From positions 62,001 to 126,000 of the forward strand of contig NZ_JASCXJ010000016.1 in assembly GCF_030271535.1 (NCBI RefSeq): DNA of 64,000 bases, written 5' to 3'. This DNA comes from Nocardiopsis sp. ATB16-24. Lineage in GTDB: Bacteria > Actinomycetota > Actinomycetes > Streptosporangiales > Streptosporangiaceae. The position numbers were made by a program, and so were the translations under genes. Positions 32,972 to 41,567 of the stretch are shown here, one piece after another (within the stretch, counting starts at the first letter, position 1; each line of letters opens with the position of its first letter). Below the pieces are notes generated by a model. That model was not told the origin of the DNA. It searched no databases and saw only the letters and a program-made list of their open reading frames with translations.

Positions 32972-33529
32972 TCAGGCCCAGTCGACGCTCTGGTGCCGTT
33001 CGGCGAGCGCGGCGTAGTGGACCGGGGTGTGCTGGAGCACGAGCCGGTCGTCATCGCCGAGTTCGCGGATCACCTTGCCTGGCACACCCGCCCACAGGGT
33101 GTTCGGGGGGACGGTCTTGCCCGGAGGAACGAGGGCGCCCGCGGCCACGAGGGCGCCCCGCCCCACCCTGGCGCCGCCCAGGACGATCGCGCCGATCCCG
33201 ATGAGCGCGCCCTCCTCCACGACGGCTCCGTGCACCATCGCCTTGTGCCCCAGGCTCACGTCGTCGTGCAGGATCGCGGGTTCGCCGGGGTCGGAGTGCA
33301 GGCAGCACTGGTCCTGGATGTTGACCCTGTCCCCGACCACCACGTCCTCACTGTCCGCACGCAGTACGGACCCGTACCAGACGCTGCTCCGCTCGCCCAG
33401 GCGCACGCGTCCCACCACCACCGCGCCGGGCGCGATCCACGCCGTGGGGTGGATGTCCGGTCGTCCGAAATCCGCACTCCCCACGCGCGGTGCCGTGGGT
33501 CCGTTCTCCGCCTCCGCCGCACTGCCCAT
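32972..33529 (-). CDS. Gamma-class carbonic-anhydrase-like protein (left-handed beta-helix)
   Basis: 185 residues with the hexapeptide repeat pattern of a left-handed parallel beta helix (HPTAWIAPGAVVVGRVRLGERSS, given in parts) and the conserved NIQDQCCLHSD and VSLGHKAMVHGAVVEEG segments, whose histidines are the metal ligands of the gamma-carbonic-anhydrase/YrdA/PaaY family. The ATG at 33529 follows GGGAGGGG; longer in-frame extension upstream is non-homologous. Whether it has anhydrase activity or is a PaaY-like thioesterase cannot be told. Confidence 0.9.
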   Translation of the reverse strand: MGSAAEAENGPTAPRVGSADFGRPDIHPTAWIAPGAVVVGRVRLGERSSVWYGSVLRADSEDVVVGDRVNIQDQCCLHSDPGEPAILHDDVSLGHKAMVHGAVVEEGALIGIGAIVLGGARVGRGALVAAGALVPPGKTVPPNTLWAGVPGKVIRELGDDDRLVLQHTPVHYAALAERHQSVDWA

Positions 33530-33918
33530 CCGTGCCCCTCCCTGAGTACCGGTGTTCGCCGTTCCAGCCGTCGACGGGTGGAACGGCCGGAAGTTGACCG
33601 CTCTGCCCCCGTACGGGGATGATCGCGCATACCTTAGTAAGAACGTGACCAAGGTCCACACGGTGGTGTACCCCGTCGGTGATCTTGACGCGATCGCGCC
33701 ACGCGTGTCTACCTTGGTCTTCTGGACGGTGTCCACGGCGTCACACCCCTTCCCCGGCCGCCGCTCTCCCCCAGGCGGGCGGACCGGGAGAGAACAGAAG
33801 GACACTTTCGGTCGGATGTCGTTAACAGGACTCGATGGGTGTCCTTGTGACAATGGGTACGGGTCAACTCGCACCTTCTGTGACGTGCAGTCAAACGGTG
33901 TAAGGACATGAAAGGCAC
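33530..33918. other. Divergent intergenic region, 389 bp
   Basis: Contains the promoters of the gamma-carbonic-anhydrase-like gene and the DivIVA-like gene. A palindromic CTTA-G-TAAG lies at about 33635. No gene seen. Confidence 0.5.
33685..33713 (+). promoter_or_regulatory. Possible promoter of the DivIVA-like gene
   Basis: TTGACG at 33685-33690, a 17-bp spacer and TCTACC at 33708-33713 (CTACCT if the spacer is 18). The -35 is good and the -10 moderate. It lies 205 bp ahead of the start codon, so a long leader or a second promoter nearer the gene is possible. Confidence 0.4.
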
Positions 33919-35085
33919 ATGAGCGATATGTTGCCGGGCGGCGGACTGCAACAAGACAGGTTCCCGACAGTGCGCAAGGGCGGCTATGACAAGGCGCACG
34001 TCGACGACTACTACGTACGGATGGACAACCAGTTCAAGAGCCTCCGTGAGCGTCTGCAACGGATGGACGACGAACTGGAGCAGTACAAGCGCGATCTCGC
34101 CATCGCCCGCGAGAAGGCTCAGGTCAAGCCTGAGCACGAGCAGATCAGTGAGCGCATGGCGGAGATCCTGCGGATCGCCGAGGAGGAGGCCAAGGAGCGT
34201 CGCTCCAAGGTCGAGGCCGAGGTGAAGGAGGCCCAGAAGAAGGCCCAGGAGGAGATCGCCAAGCACCGCAAGGACGCCGAGCAGCACGCCGAACGGGTCC
34301 TGTCCTCCGCGCGCTCGGAGGCCACCGATCTGGTCGACAGCGCCAAGAAGGAGGCCGACCAACTGCGTGACCAGGCCCGGAAGGAGGGCGAGCGGCGGCT
34401 GAGCGAGGCCGAGGCACGGGCGAAGAAGATCCATGAGACGGCGGATCGCAGGCTCGCCACGCTGACCGCCACCCACGCCGAGGCCCTGCGGCGACTCAAG
34501 GACATGCACTCGACCCTGGCCGACCTGGTCGAGGCCGAGGACAAGGCGGGTCCGCTGGAGACCGGTCTGGGGCGTGAGGAGACCGCCTCGGATCGGGAGG
34601 AGAAGGACGAGCGGGCGCAGGCCGCGTCCGGTCAGGACAAGAAGCCCCGGCAGGAGCAGGTCGCGTCCGGTCAGGACAAGAAGCCCCAGCCCGCCGGTGC
34701 GGCCAGGCCCGAGGCCGACCGCGGGAAGGGAGAGGCGGCCACCAAGGTGACCGCGCCGTCCCAGTCGGAGGCGGACGAGGCGACCGTGCGGATCACTCCG
34801 GTGGCCAAGCCGGACCGGGGCGGACAGGACGCGCCCAAGGTCGACCGGACCTCGGTGGGAGAGGGGAAGAAGGAGGGCGGCCAGAGCGCTCCGGCGCAGA
34901 CCGTCTCCCGTCCTCCGCAGGGCAGCCGCTTCAACGGCCCCGCGCCGGAGGGCGCCCAGGGGCCGTCGGTCGCGCGGACCGTCGGTGGTGACCCGGGTAT
35001 CACCGGTGTCTACCGGCACCCGGAGGTCGGTCCCCACCAGCCGCCCAAGGGCGAGGAGAGCGTGCGGGTCGTCCGTAAGCAGTAG
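33919..35085 (+). CDS. DivIVA-domain coiled-coil protein
   Basis: 388 residues. The N-terminus FPTVRKGGYDKAHVDDYYVRMD is the DivIVA-domain pattern (quoted here in the 20-residue core TVRKGGYDKAHVDDYYVRMD). A continuous charged coiled coil follows to about residue 215, rich in Glu/Lys/Ala heptads, and then a disordered tail with two SGQDKKP repeats. Such proteins in actinomycetes organise polar growth and cytoskeletal assemblies (DivIVA, Scy, FilP-like). This one is not the wag31/divIVA gene of the division cluster, because no division genes are near. It ends in a strong terminator. Confidence 0.82.
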   Translation: MSDMLPGGGLQQDRFPTVRKGGYDKAHVDDYYVRMDNQFKSLRERLQRMDDELEQYKRDLAIAREKAQVKPEHEQISERMAEILRIAEEEAKERRSKVEAEVKEAQKKAQEEIAKHRKDAEQHAERVLSSARSEATDLVDSAKKEADQLRDQARKEGERRLSEAEARAKKIHETADRRLATLTATHAEALRRLKDMHSTLADLVEAEDKAGPLETGLGREETASDREEKDERAQAASGQDKKPRQEQVASGQDKKPQPAGAARPEADRGKGEAATKVTAPSQSEADEATVRITPVAKPDRGGQDAPKVDRTSVGEGKKEGGQSAPAQTVSRPPQGSRFNGPAPEGAQGPSVARTVGGDPGITGVYRHPEVGPHQPPKGEESVRVVRKQ

Positions 35086-35186
35086 ACGCCCGTGGGGCGG
35101 AGGGCTTCCGGGCGCCGAACACACGCGTACGTGAGGCGATCGGCCGGAGGGCATCGGTGTCGATCCGCCCACGAAACCGCTTTTCC

Positions 35187-35211
35187 GGGGGCGGGGCAGA
35201 GCCCCGCCCCC
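35187..35211 (+). terminator. Rho-independent terminator
   Basis: An 11-bp perfect GC stem (GGGGGCGGGGC with GCCCCGCCCCC) and a 3-nt loop, followed by TGGTGTTTTGT. This is the clearest intrinsic terminator in the window and ends the DivIVA-like gene. Confidence 0.9.
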
Positions 35212-35281
35212 TGGTGTTTTGTGGTCGGTTGTAGGGCGAAGTCCGCCTTGTTGCGGGCTGTCGGCTACGATGCCGACAACC

Positions 35282-35731
35282 ATGATTATCCGCGCGGCCA
35301 TCAGGTCCGACCTCGGTGCGATCCTGCGTCTGCTCAGGGAACTCGGCGACACCACCCACACGCAGGGCGCTCACGTCCGTATGTCCTCGGCCGCCGTGCG
35401 CGCCTGGACGCGGATGGAGAACGACCCCGATCGCACGATCCTCGTCGCCGAGCAACGTGGACAGATCATCGGCACCCTGGGTCTGCTGGTGGTGGCCAAC
35501 CTCACCCACGACGCCCAGCCCTGGGCGGTGGTGGAGAACGTCGTGGTGGATCCCCAGACCCGGGGTCGCGGTATCGGCCGTGCCCTGATGGAGGACGCGC
35601 TCGACCGGGCGACCCGGGCGGGCTGCCACAAGGTCGAGCTTCTGCTCCATGAGAGCGGGCCCGAGGCCCACCGCTTCTGCGCCTCGCTGGGTTTCGCGGA
35701 CTCCACCGAGGGTTTTCGCCGCTACCTCTGA
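35282..35731 (+). CDS. GNAT-family N-acetyltransferase
   Basis: 149 residues. Strand 1 is IIRAAIRSDLGAILRLL, and the acetyl-CoA-binding motif A is VVVDPQTRGRGIGRALM with the Arg-Gly-x-Gly-Ile-Gly pyrophosphate loop, followed by HRFCASLGF near the C-terminus. It transfers an acetyl group to an unidentified amine. The ATG at 35282 is chosen to start at the first strand; an upstream ATG at 35270 is possible. It is convergent with the DHA2 exporter gene, 16 bp apart. Confidence 0.88.
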   Translation: MIIRAAIRSDLGAILRLLRELGDTTHTQGAHVRMSSAAVRAWTRMENDPDRTILVAEQRGQIIGTLGLLVVANLTHDAQPWAVVENVVVDPQTRGRGIGRALMEDALDRATRAGCHKVELLLHESGPEAHRFCASLGFADSTEGFRRYL

Positions 35732-35747
35732 CCGGTGCGCCGCTCGT

Positions 35748-37517
35748 TCAGCGCCGCGACTCCTTCTCCGAGCCGCCGCGCAGCGGTACGCCCTTCATGA
35801 ACAGCACGGTGAGCAGGCCGATCACCGCGATGGGCACGCCGGCCAGGAACACCCCCTGCATGGCGTGGTCGAAGGCCCCCACGACCACCTCGCGGATCGG
35901 CGCGGGCAGGGCGTGCACCAACTCGGGGGACCCTTGCGCGGACTCGCCCGCCCGGGACAGCCCGATCGACAGCTCCCGTGCGCCCGAGTCGACCCCCGCC
36001 TCGGCGTCCTGTGTCATCTGGGCACGCGCCTGGGCCGCGGCCTCGGCCAGTCGGGTGTTGAGCCGCCCCACCATCACCGCGCCGAACGCGGCCACACCGG
36101 TGGCTCCGCCCAGGTTACGGAAGAACACGACGGAGGCCGTGCCGGCGGCCATGTCGTTCACCGGCAGGGAGCTCTGGGTGGCCAACAGCAGGATCTGCAT
36201 GCACAGGCCGAGACCGAGACCCACCAGGATCTGGCCCACGATCACCGTGGTCAGCCCGGGGTCGAGGTGGGCCTGGCTGAGTGAGGCGAAACCGAGCACG
36301 CACAGCAGCATGCCCACGACCGGATAGGCCTTCCACCGACCGTTGCCGCCGACCGCGTAGCCGGAGCCGATCGAGGTGGTCAGGAAGGCCGCCACCAGAG
36401 GAAGCGTCATCATGCCGGACACGGTCGGTGTCATGCCGTGGACCATTTGCAGGTACTGCGGCATGTAGATGATCAGGCCGAACATCATCATGCCGACGCA
36501 GACCGAGCTGAGAGAGGCCAGCACGAACGTGCGGTCGCCGAACAGTCGCGCCGGGATGATCGGCTCCCGCGCACGGCGCTCCACCACCACGGCGGCGACG
36601 GTGAGGAGGACGGACGCCCCACCGAGGAGGTAGGACGGCGGAGAGTTCCAGGCGATCTGGGTACCGCCCAGGCTGAGCAGGACGATCGCCGTGCTGGCGG
36701 CGCTGAAGATCAGACTCGCGCCGAGCCAGTCCACCGGTGCGTCCCTGCGGGGGACGAACGGCATGGTGAACATGAACTGGATGACGACGAAGGCGCACAG
36801 GGCCAGCGGAACGGTGATGAGGAAGCACCAGCGCCAGCCGAGCGGACTGTCCACCAGGAATCCGCCGACCAGAGGGCCGAGGACCGTGGAGACGCCGAAC
36901 ACCATGCCGATGAGACCGCTGTAACGGCCGCGCTCACGAGGGGCGACGACGTCTCCGAGGATGATGTTGGGCAGCGTGGCCAAGCCTCCGACCCCCAACC
37001 CCTGAAGGGCCCGGGCGGCGATCAGCCAGTTGATGTCCTGCGCCAGACCCGCCGCGATCGAGGCCACGATGAAGACGACCAGGGCCACCTGGAAGAGGAG
37101 CTTGCGGCCCCAGATGTCGGAGAGCTTGCCCCACACGGGTGTGGACGCGGTCATGGTCAGCAGGGCCGCCGTGGCGACCCAGGCGAGCCTGTCCTGCCCG
37201 CCGAGCTCTCCCATGATCGTGGGCAGCGCGGTGCCCACGATGGAGTTGGTGAGCATCGAGGTGAGCATGGCCAGGACGAGGCCGAACATGATGCGGCGCA
37301 CGGCACGACGCGAGGGCAGTGCGGGGGCGTCGGACGGTTCCGTCGGGGGCGTGGGCGCGGACGTGCCGGGGACGGAGACGTTCGGCGCGGGGGCCTTCGG
37401 GGGGTTCACGGTGCTGAGGGAGGGATCATCGGAGGTCTCCGTTCGCACGACCGGGTCGGACTCGGCGTCGGCGGGAGGGTTGCGAGGCGCGGATCTCCGA
37501 CGCAATGAATACTCCAC
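35748..37517 (-). CDS. DHA2-type MFS multidrug exporter (EmrB/QacA family)
   Basis: About 589 residues with 14 hydrophobic segments. Motif A is present as GKLSDIWGRKLLFQ and motif C as GLVGM-like in GLIGMVFGVSTVLGPLVGG, typical of 14-TM drug:H+ antiporters. The start is uncertain: GTG at 37517 is the first plausible start downstream of the promoter at 37585-37613, leaving a long proline-rich cytoplasmic N-terminus; shorter GTG starts exist inside it. Divergent from a TetR regulator whose operator lies over this gene's -35, so the pump is likely induced by its substrate. Confidence 0.85.
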   Translation of the reverse strand: MEYSLRRRSAPRNPPADAESDPVVRTETSDDPSLSTVNPPKAPAPNVSVPGTSAPTPPTEPSDAPALPSRRAVRRIMFGLVLAMLTSMLTNSIVGTALPTIMGELGGQDRLAWVATAALLTMTASTPVWGKLSDIWGRKLLFQVALVVFIVASIAAGLAQDINWLIAARALQGLGVGGLATLPNIILGDVVAPRERGRYSGLIGMVFGVSTVLGPLVGGFLVDSPLGWRWCFLITVPLALCAFVVIQFMFTMPFVPRRDAPVDWLGASLIFSAASTAIVLLSLGGTQIAWNSPPSYLLGGASVLLTVAAVVVERRAREPIIPARLFGDRTFVLASLSSVCVGMMMFGLIIYMPQYLQMVHGMTPTVSGMMTLPLVAAFLTTSIGSGYAVGGNGRWKAYPVVGMLLCVLGFASLSQAHLDPGLTTVIVGQILVGLGLGLCMQILLLATQSSLPVNDMAAGTASVVFFRNLGGATGVAAFGAVMVGRLNTRLAEAAAQARAQMTQDAEAGVDSGARELSIGLSRAGESAQGSPELVHALPAPIREVVVGAFDHAMQGVFLAGVPIAVIGLLTVLFMKGVPLRGGSEKESRR

Positions 37518-37584
37518 GCGAGGCCCCCCGATCGCGGACGCAGGAAAGGCCCCGCGGTGACACGTGGGGCATCGTTCTCCCTCA

Positions 37585-37613
37585 GGTATATGTAAACACT
37601 GTTGACCTGTCAA
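37585..37613 (-). promoter_or_regulatory. Promoter of the DHA2 exporter gene
   Basis: On the minus strand: -35 TTGACA (37608-37613), 17-bp spacer, -10 TATACC (37585-37590). Near consensus; predicted start near 37578. Confidence 0.8.
37602..37613. promoter_or_regulatory. Inverted repeat over the exporter -35, probable TetR operator
   Basis: TTGAC-CT-GTCAA, a 12-bp inverted repeat covering the exporter -35 hexamer and lying about 100 bp ahead of the divergent tetR start. Position is ideal for repression of the pump gene. Confidence 0.6.
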
Positions 37614-37710
37614 ATCGATATCTCTCCCCACGTTTCGGTATGCGAGGGGTCCACGAAGGTGCCAATCTGGAGGACCGAAAACCAGACCGCAGCCGCCAAG
37701 GGGTGTGCAG

Positions 37711-38346
37711 ATGGACCGTCCGGGGGAGACCGGAGGCGGCACCGGGCCGACACGGGGACGTGAGGCCACCAGGGCCCGCATCCTCGCCAGCGCCAAGGAG
37801 TTGTTCACCAACGAGGGGTACGGCTCGGTGTCGTCGAGGATGATCGCCTCGCACGCAGGCGTCAACGTGGCGCTGATCAACCGCTACTTCGGCGCCAAGC
37901 GTGGACTGCTGACCGAGCTCCTGCGGGAGGACGGCGTCTTCCCCGGCGTCATCGAGGGTGATCCCGCCACGCTCACGCGACGTCTGGCCGAACACTCGGT
38001 GAGCCGTCTGCACGGCGAGGGCACCGCGCTCCAGCGGGCCCTGGACGACTCCGCGGGCGACCCCGACCTACAACTGGTCTACCAGGAGAGGATCACCAGC
38101 GCGATGATCGATCCGCTGACGGTCTACCTGGGAGGAGACCGCGCCCGAGGCCACGCCTCCCTGATGGCGGCGGTGATGCTGGGACTGACCCGGGTACGGC
38201 GGGTGGAGGGGGCGACGGCGCTACGCGCACTGGATCGAGACTTGCTCAGGGACAGGATCCAGGCCCTTCTGGAGCTGTGCCTGGAGGACTTCGCCGAGGA
38301 TTCGGGCGAGAAGGCGCGGCCGTGGGAGGACGAACGGGAGGATTGA
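37711..38346 (+). CDS. TetR-family regulator of the DHA2 exporter
   Basis: 211 residues. Helix-turn-helix at about 28-68 (ARILASAKELFTNEGYGSVS, then MIASHAGVNVALINRYFGAK), classic TetR. AAGGGG lies 7 bp before the ATG at 37711. Divergent from the exporter with 193 bp between, the usual local-repressor arrangement. Confidence 0.9.
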   Translation: MDRPGETGGGTGPTRGREATRARILASAKELFTNEGYGSVSSRMIASHAGVNVALINRYFGAKRGLLTELLREDGVFPGVIEGDPATLTRRLAEHSVSRLHGEGTALQRALDDSAGDPDLQLVYQERITSAMIDPLTVYLGGDRARGHASLMAAVMLGLTRVRRVEGATALRALDRDLLRDRIQALLELCLEDFAEDSGEKARPWEDERED

Positions 38347-38348
38347 GG

Positions 38349-38371
38349 GACCTCCGGGGACCGGGGAGGTC
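38349..38371. terminator. Hairpin between tetR and a convergent membrane gene
   Basis: GACCTCC (38349-38355) with GGAGGTC (38365-38371), 7-bp stem and 9-nt loop, in the 54-bp convergent gap. Confidence 0.5.
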
Positions 38372-38400
38372 GTCGGTCGTCCTCGGATGCCTCAGACCAC

Positions 38401-38727
38401 TCAGGCCAGGGTGGGGAGGGAGGAGATGATCGCCGCGACGGCGATCACGGGCAGGATGAAGGCCCAGTACTGCATCGGCACGAAGAAGAACGTGTGCGAG
38501 TTGCGGTAGAGCACGGGCTGTCCTGTCCCGGGGTGGAAACCCTGGACGGGTGCGTTCCACTTCTGGCCGAGGAGGAACACGGCGACCGAGGCCAGGGCCA
38601 GACCCAGGCCGACGCCGAAGCCGGCGCTTTCCGTGCCCAGGAGGGAGGCGGCGCCGAAGCCGAGGGGGACCGCGAAGAGCGCGCCGATCAGCAGGACGAG
38701 GATGCCCCGACCCTTCCAGATGATCAT
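38401..38727 (-). CDS. Small three-helix membrane protein
   Basis: 108 residues, three hydrophobic segments (about 8-28, 35-53, 85-103), with a polar loop QKWNAPVQGFHPGTGQPVLY and an aromatic FFFVPMQYW motif before the last helix. This resembles small actinobacterial membrane proteins of unknown function. AAGGAAC precedes the ATG at 38727. Inverted repeat CCGGTA-TT-TACCGG at 38794-38807 lies upstream and may control it. Confidence 0.7.
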   Translation of the reverse strand: MIIWKGRGILVLLIGALFAVPLGFGAASLLGTESAGFGVGLGLALASVAVFLLGQKWNAPVQGFHPGTGQPVLYRNSHTFFFVPMQYWAFILPVIAVAAIISSLPTLA

Positions 38728-38793
38728 GGTGTTCCTTGTATCGGTAGGGGTTTTCGGACTCGCGTAGGCTAGCGGAAACCTCGGACCAATTCC

Positions 38794-38807
38794 CCGGTAT
38801 TTACCGG
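38794..38807. promoter_or_regulatory. Inverted repeat upstream of the small membrane gene
   Basis: CCGGTA-TT-TACCGG, a perfect 6-bp inverted repeat in an unusually AT-rich patch, next to a possible minus-strand promoter (TTGGTC, 17-bp spacer, TACGCG at about 38762-38790). Possible operator. Confidence 0.4.
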
Positions 38808-38859
38808 AAAGAGGGATATCCACTATTTCCGTCTCGGCGGCCTGTCGCGGGCCACGGCC

Positions 38860-39090
38860 GACGACACCGGCGGACCCTCCCACCAGGCGGCCCTCGTCCT
38901 CACCGACCGGGGCGCCGTCCCCGTGGGCGCCGCCGACCTGGTGGTCTTCGACCCCGACGCCGTGGCCGCCCGCGCCACCTACGAGCGGTCCCGCCGGAGC
39001 CCGGTGGGCACCCACCACGTCCTGGTGAACGGGGAGTTCAGCGTCCGGGACGGGCGCCGCACCGACAGCCTGCCCGGCAGAGGTCCCTCC
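38860..39090 (+). pseudogene. Remnant of an N-acyl-D-amino-acid deacylase (C-terminal fragment)
   Basis: In frame with base 38923 the translation reads ALVLTDRGAVPVGAADLVVF, then DPDAVAARATYERSRRSPVG and THHVLVNGEFSVRDGRR. This is the characteristic C-terminal region of D-aminoacylase/amidohydrolase enzymes (ADLVVFDP, then RATYE-x-PVG-x-HVLVNG). The metal-binding N-terminal 400 residues are absent and a stop lies at 38770 just upstream, so only about 75 residues of the family survive. Left over from deletion of a full gene. Confidence 0.75.
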
Positions 39091-39195
39091 GGAGGAACCG
39101 CGGCTGAGCCCCCTCGCCGACCGGCGCGTCGAACGCCGCGTGGCACCCGGCCCGGCGCTCTCGGTCGGGGCCACACGAGGCATGGGATCGAAGGG

Positions 39196-39513
39196 TCAAC
39201 CGATGACGATGGCGCCCGCGAGGACCGGATCGCCGAAACTCACCGACCCGTGCCCGGAGGCCAGGGCGCGACTGCCCTGACAACTGGTACCCGAGAAGAG
39301 CGCGAACTTCACCTTGCCCTCCGTGGTGATCCCGGTGACGCCGCCCTGCCCGGTCTTGAGGGTGCGGCACCCCCCGTTCTCCACCTTCTGTTCGTAGCCG
39401 GACTCGAAGGTGACTCTGACCTGGGGGGCCTGCTCCTCTCTTTGGGTCAGCCCGGCGATCGCTCCGGCGATGGTGGCGGACATGGTGGCGAGGTTCGCAG
39501 GGCGGATCGGCAC
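39196..39513 (-). CDS. Hypothetical small protein
   Basis: 105 residues from a GTG at 39513 with AGGGGAG close upstream. A hydrophobic, Ala-rich N-terminal helix (residues 7-22) precedes a strand-rich domain with two Cys (GGCRTLKTGQGGVTGI and SGTSCQGSRALASGHGSV) that could form a disulfide. Ends ...VLAGAIVIG. I do not recognise the family. It stands alone between the deacylase remnant and the YidC locus. Confidence 0.6.
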   Translation of the reverse strand: MPIRPANLATMSATIAGAIAGLTQREEQAPQVRVTFESGYEQKVENGGCRTLKTGQGGVTGITTEGKVKFALFSGTSCQGSRALASGHGSVSFGDPVLAGAIVIG

Positions 39514-39735
39514 GTGACTCCCCTTCTCTGCCGGGCTCGCGTGGGCGCGACGGCCCTTGACGAGTACGGAGCTGATTACTCTGTGTCATTTAGCTACAGG
39601 ACCACGGGAACCGAGGGGAGCCCCGGCGGAGTGTCGGCGGATTTCTCCAGGTCGTGCGTGCGGCGGTGTCGAGGACGGGAGGCCGAGCGCCATGGATAGG
39701 ATGAGATTCGCCCGGAAGTGAGGAGGAAGAGCCCG

Positions 39736-40026
39736 ATGAGCCTCCTTCTCGCGTTCTTCGAGTTCCTCGTCCTGGGCGTCGTCCCCACCGAACTGCTGCC
39801 GGCCCCGCTCGCCCTGGCCCTCGTCCTGATCACCATCGGCGCGGCCCTCACCTGGTGCGTCCTGCACGGCGCCGGGGCCGGACTCGCCAAGGACACCGCC
39901 ACGGGTGCGGGACACGCGATGCGCCGCCGGTCCGCGCGGGCGCCCGTGCCCGCTCTTCGCGATCCCGACGCGGACGGACATCCCCGTCCACGAGCACCGG
40001 GAGCGGCCCTCCCGGCCGCTCGCTGA
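39736..40026 (+). CDS. Small membrane protein next to YidC (DUF6412-like)
   Basis: 96 residues, two hydrophobic segments (about 3-22 and 24-45), an Ala/Gly-rich stretch and a Pro/Arg-rich tail. AGGAGG is 9 bp before the ATG at 39736. Its position immediately before a YidC/Oxa1 gene is the usual actinobacterial context for this small family. Function unknown; co-transcription with the insertase gene is likely. Confidence 0.65.
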   Translation: MSLLLAFFEFLVLGVVPTELLPAPLALALVLITIGAALTWCVLHGAGAGLAKDTATGAGHAMRRRSARAPVPALRDPDADGHPRPRAPGAALPAAR

Positions 40027-40216
40027 CCGTCTCGACGACCACCCGCGCGCCCTCGCGCGCCCGTTCCGTCTCCGCCCGCCTTTTGGCGTCCCCGCCGTGC
40101 CCCGGTGCCCCGCGCCTTCGGCGCGTTCGGGACGTGACCCGGGGGTCCTGTGTCGAGCGGCGGTCCCGAGCGGCCCGACGTCTGTCTCTCCCCTCCGGAC
40201 GAAGGGCCATCCCACC

Positions 40217-40933
40217 ATGTACGACTTCGGGCCGATCTCCGCGGCCATGACCCTGCTCTCGACGACCCTGAGCACCTTCACCTCACTGCTCACACCCCTT
40301 GTCGGAGGTGGAGCGGCGGGGATCGCGGTCCTCCTCCTGACCGTGGTCGTGCGCCTGCTGCTCGTCCCCCTGGGGGTGATCCAGGTCCGTGCGGAGAAGT
40401 CCCGCGCGCGCATAGCCCCGCTGCTGGCCGAGATCGCGGCGAAGCACAAAGGGAACCCCGAGAAGCTCGTGGCCGAACAGCGCAGGATCTACACCGAGGC
40501 GGGCACCTCACCGCTGGCGGGCTGTCTGCCCGCCCTCGCCCAGATCCCGCTCATGATCTCCCTCTACGGGGTGTTCGTCGGGGCGGGCGACGCGGAGGAG
40601 CCGATGCTCGCGCACACCTTCGCGGGCGTGGAACTCGGCGCGACCATGTTGGCCGGTGCCGACGGGCCGGTCGTGGCGCCGGTGTTCGCCGTCGTCCTGT
40701 CCCTGATCGCCCTCGTGGCATGGGCCAACCGGCGCTATCTCATGTTGCCGACCATGCGGGCGAACGCGGTGGCCGACCCACACCGGCCGCAGTTCGCCTT
40801 CCTGAGCCACGTGCAGTTCGTCACCGTGGTGGTGGCCGCGTTCGTGCCGCTGGCCGCAGGCCTGTACCTGTTGGCCTCCAGTGCCTGGGCACTGGGCGAA
40901 CGGCTTCTTCTGCGCAGGGTGATCCCCGATTGA
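40217..40933 (+). CDS. YidC/Oxa1-family membrane protein insertase (short paralogue)
   Basis: 238 residues, about five hydrophobic segments. The hallmark SPLAGCLPALAQIPLMISLY block between segments 2 and 3 and the basic cytoplasmic loop EKSRARIAPLLAEIAAKHKG are intact. It inserts membrane proteins alone or with SecYEG. It is not next to rnpA/rpmH, so it is a secondary paralogue; its short C-terminus lacks the usual basic tail. Follows the DUF6412-like gene. Confidence 0.88.
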   Translation: MYDFGPISAAMTLLSTTLSTFTSLLTPLVGGGAAGIAVLLLTVVVRLLLVPLGVIQVRAEKSRARIAPLLAEIAAKHKGNPEKLVAEQRRIYTEAGTSPLAGCLPALAQIPLMISLYGVFVGAGDAEEPMLAHTFAGVELGATMLAGADGPVVAPVFAVVLSLIALVAWANRRYLMLPTMRANAVADPHRPQFAFLSHVQFVTVVVAAFVPLAAGLYLLASSAWALGERLLLRRVIPD

Positions 40934-40943
40934 GCGTCGGCGG

Positions 40944-41567
40944 TCAAAAGTCCACGCTGACGCAGGCCAAGCGGTCCCCGGCCGTGCCGGCCTCGCCCTC
41001 CCCGGTGTTGGTGTGGTGCTCGTGCAGGACCAGGGATCGGGCCTCACCCTCGCGGAACTCCCAGTCCACCGTGGCCTCGCTGACGGCGTTCCCGCTCTCG
41101 TCGGTGGTGAAGTCGAGCCAGACCTCGTTCTCGGGGTTGGCGTACTCGGGATCGGTGGAAGGCTCGTCCTCGGTGGCCGCCGGGTCGACCTCGTTCTGGT
41201 AGTGGGGGCCGGCGTCGGCGGGGTCCTCACCACAGGGACGGGTGTGCACATGGGCGCCGAAGTCGCGGTCGGCCTCCAGACCGGTGCCGGTGAACCGCAC
41301 GGAGGTCTGTCCGTCCTGTTCGCGCACCTGGACGTCGGAGGTGGCGCCCTCGGGAACGGCCGTCTCGTCGTAGGTGATGGCCCCCGTGCCCTCACCGGGG
41401 GGCAGGAAGGTGGAGGCCGTCACGCTGGGAGACGCGGTGGCCTGGATCCCCCGGGCGTCGTCCGTGGCGGCCGACTCCTCCTCGACCACGGGGGGCTCCG
41501 CGTCGGCGCATCCGGAGGCGAGGAGCGCGGTCAGGGCCAGGCCGACGGCGAAGGGTGCGGTGCGCAT
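40944..41567 (-). CDS. Cu/Zn superoxide dismutase-like lipoprotein
   Basis: 207 residues, a signal peptide with lipobox LLASGC (Cys20). The domain has HVH in FGAHVHTRPCG, a second metal-region DAGPHYQNEVDP, a later HEHH and a C-terminal Cys (RLACVSVDF) that can pair with the Cys after HVH. This is the Cu/Zn-SOD (SodC/CHRD-like) pattern, but the usual GGHFNP and GARVACG blocks are altered, so activity is uncertain. Would act on the outer face of the membrane. Convergent with yidC. Confidence 0.75.
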   Translation of the reverse strand: MRTAPFAVGLALTALLASGCADAEPPVVEEESAATDDARGIQATASPSVTASTFLPPGEGTGAITYDETAVPEGATSDVQVREQDGQTSVRFTGTGLEADRDFGAHVHTRPCGEDPADAGPHYQNEVDPAATEDEPSTDPEYANPENEVWLDFTTDESGNAVSEATVDWEFREGEARSLVLHEHHTNTGEGEAGTAGDRLACVSVDF

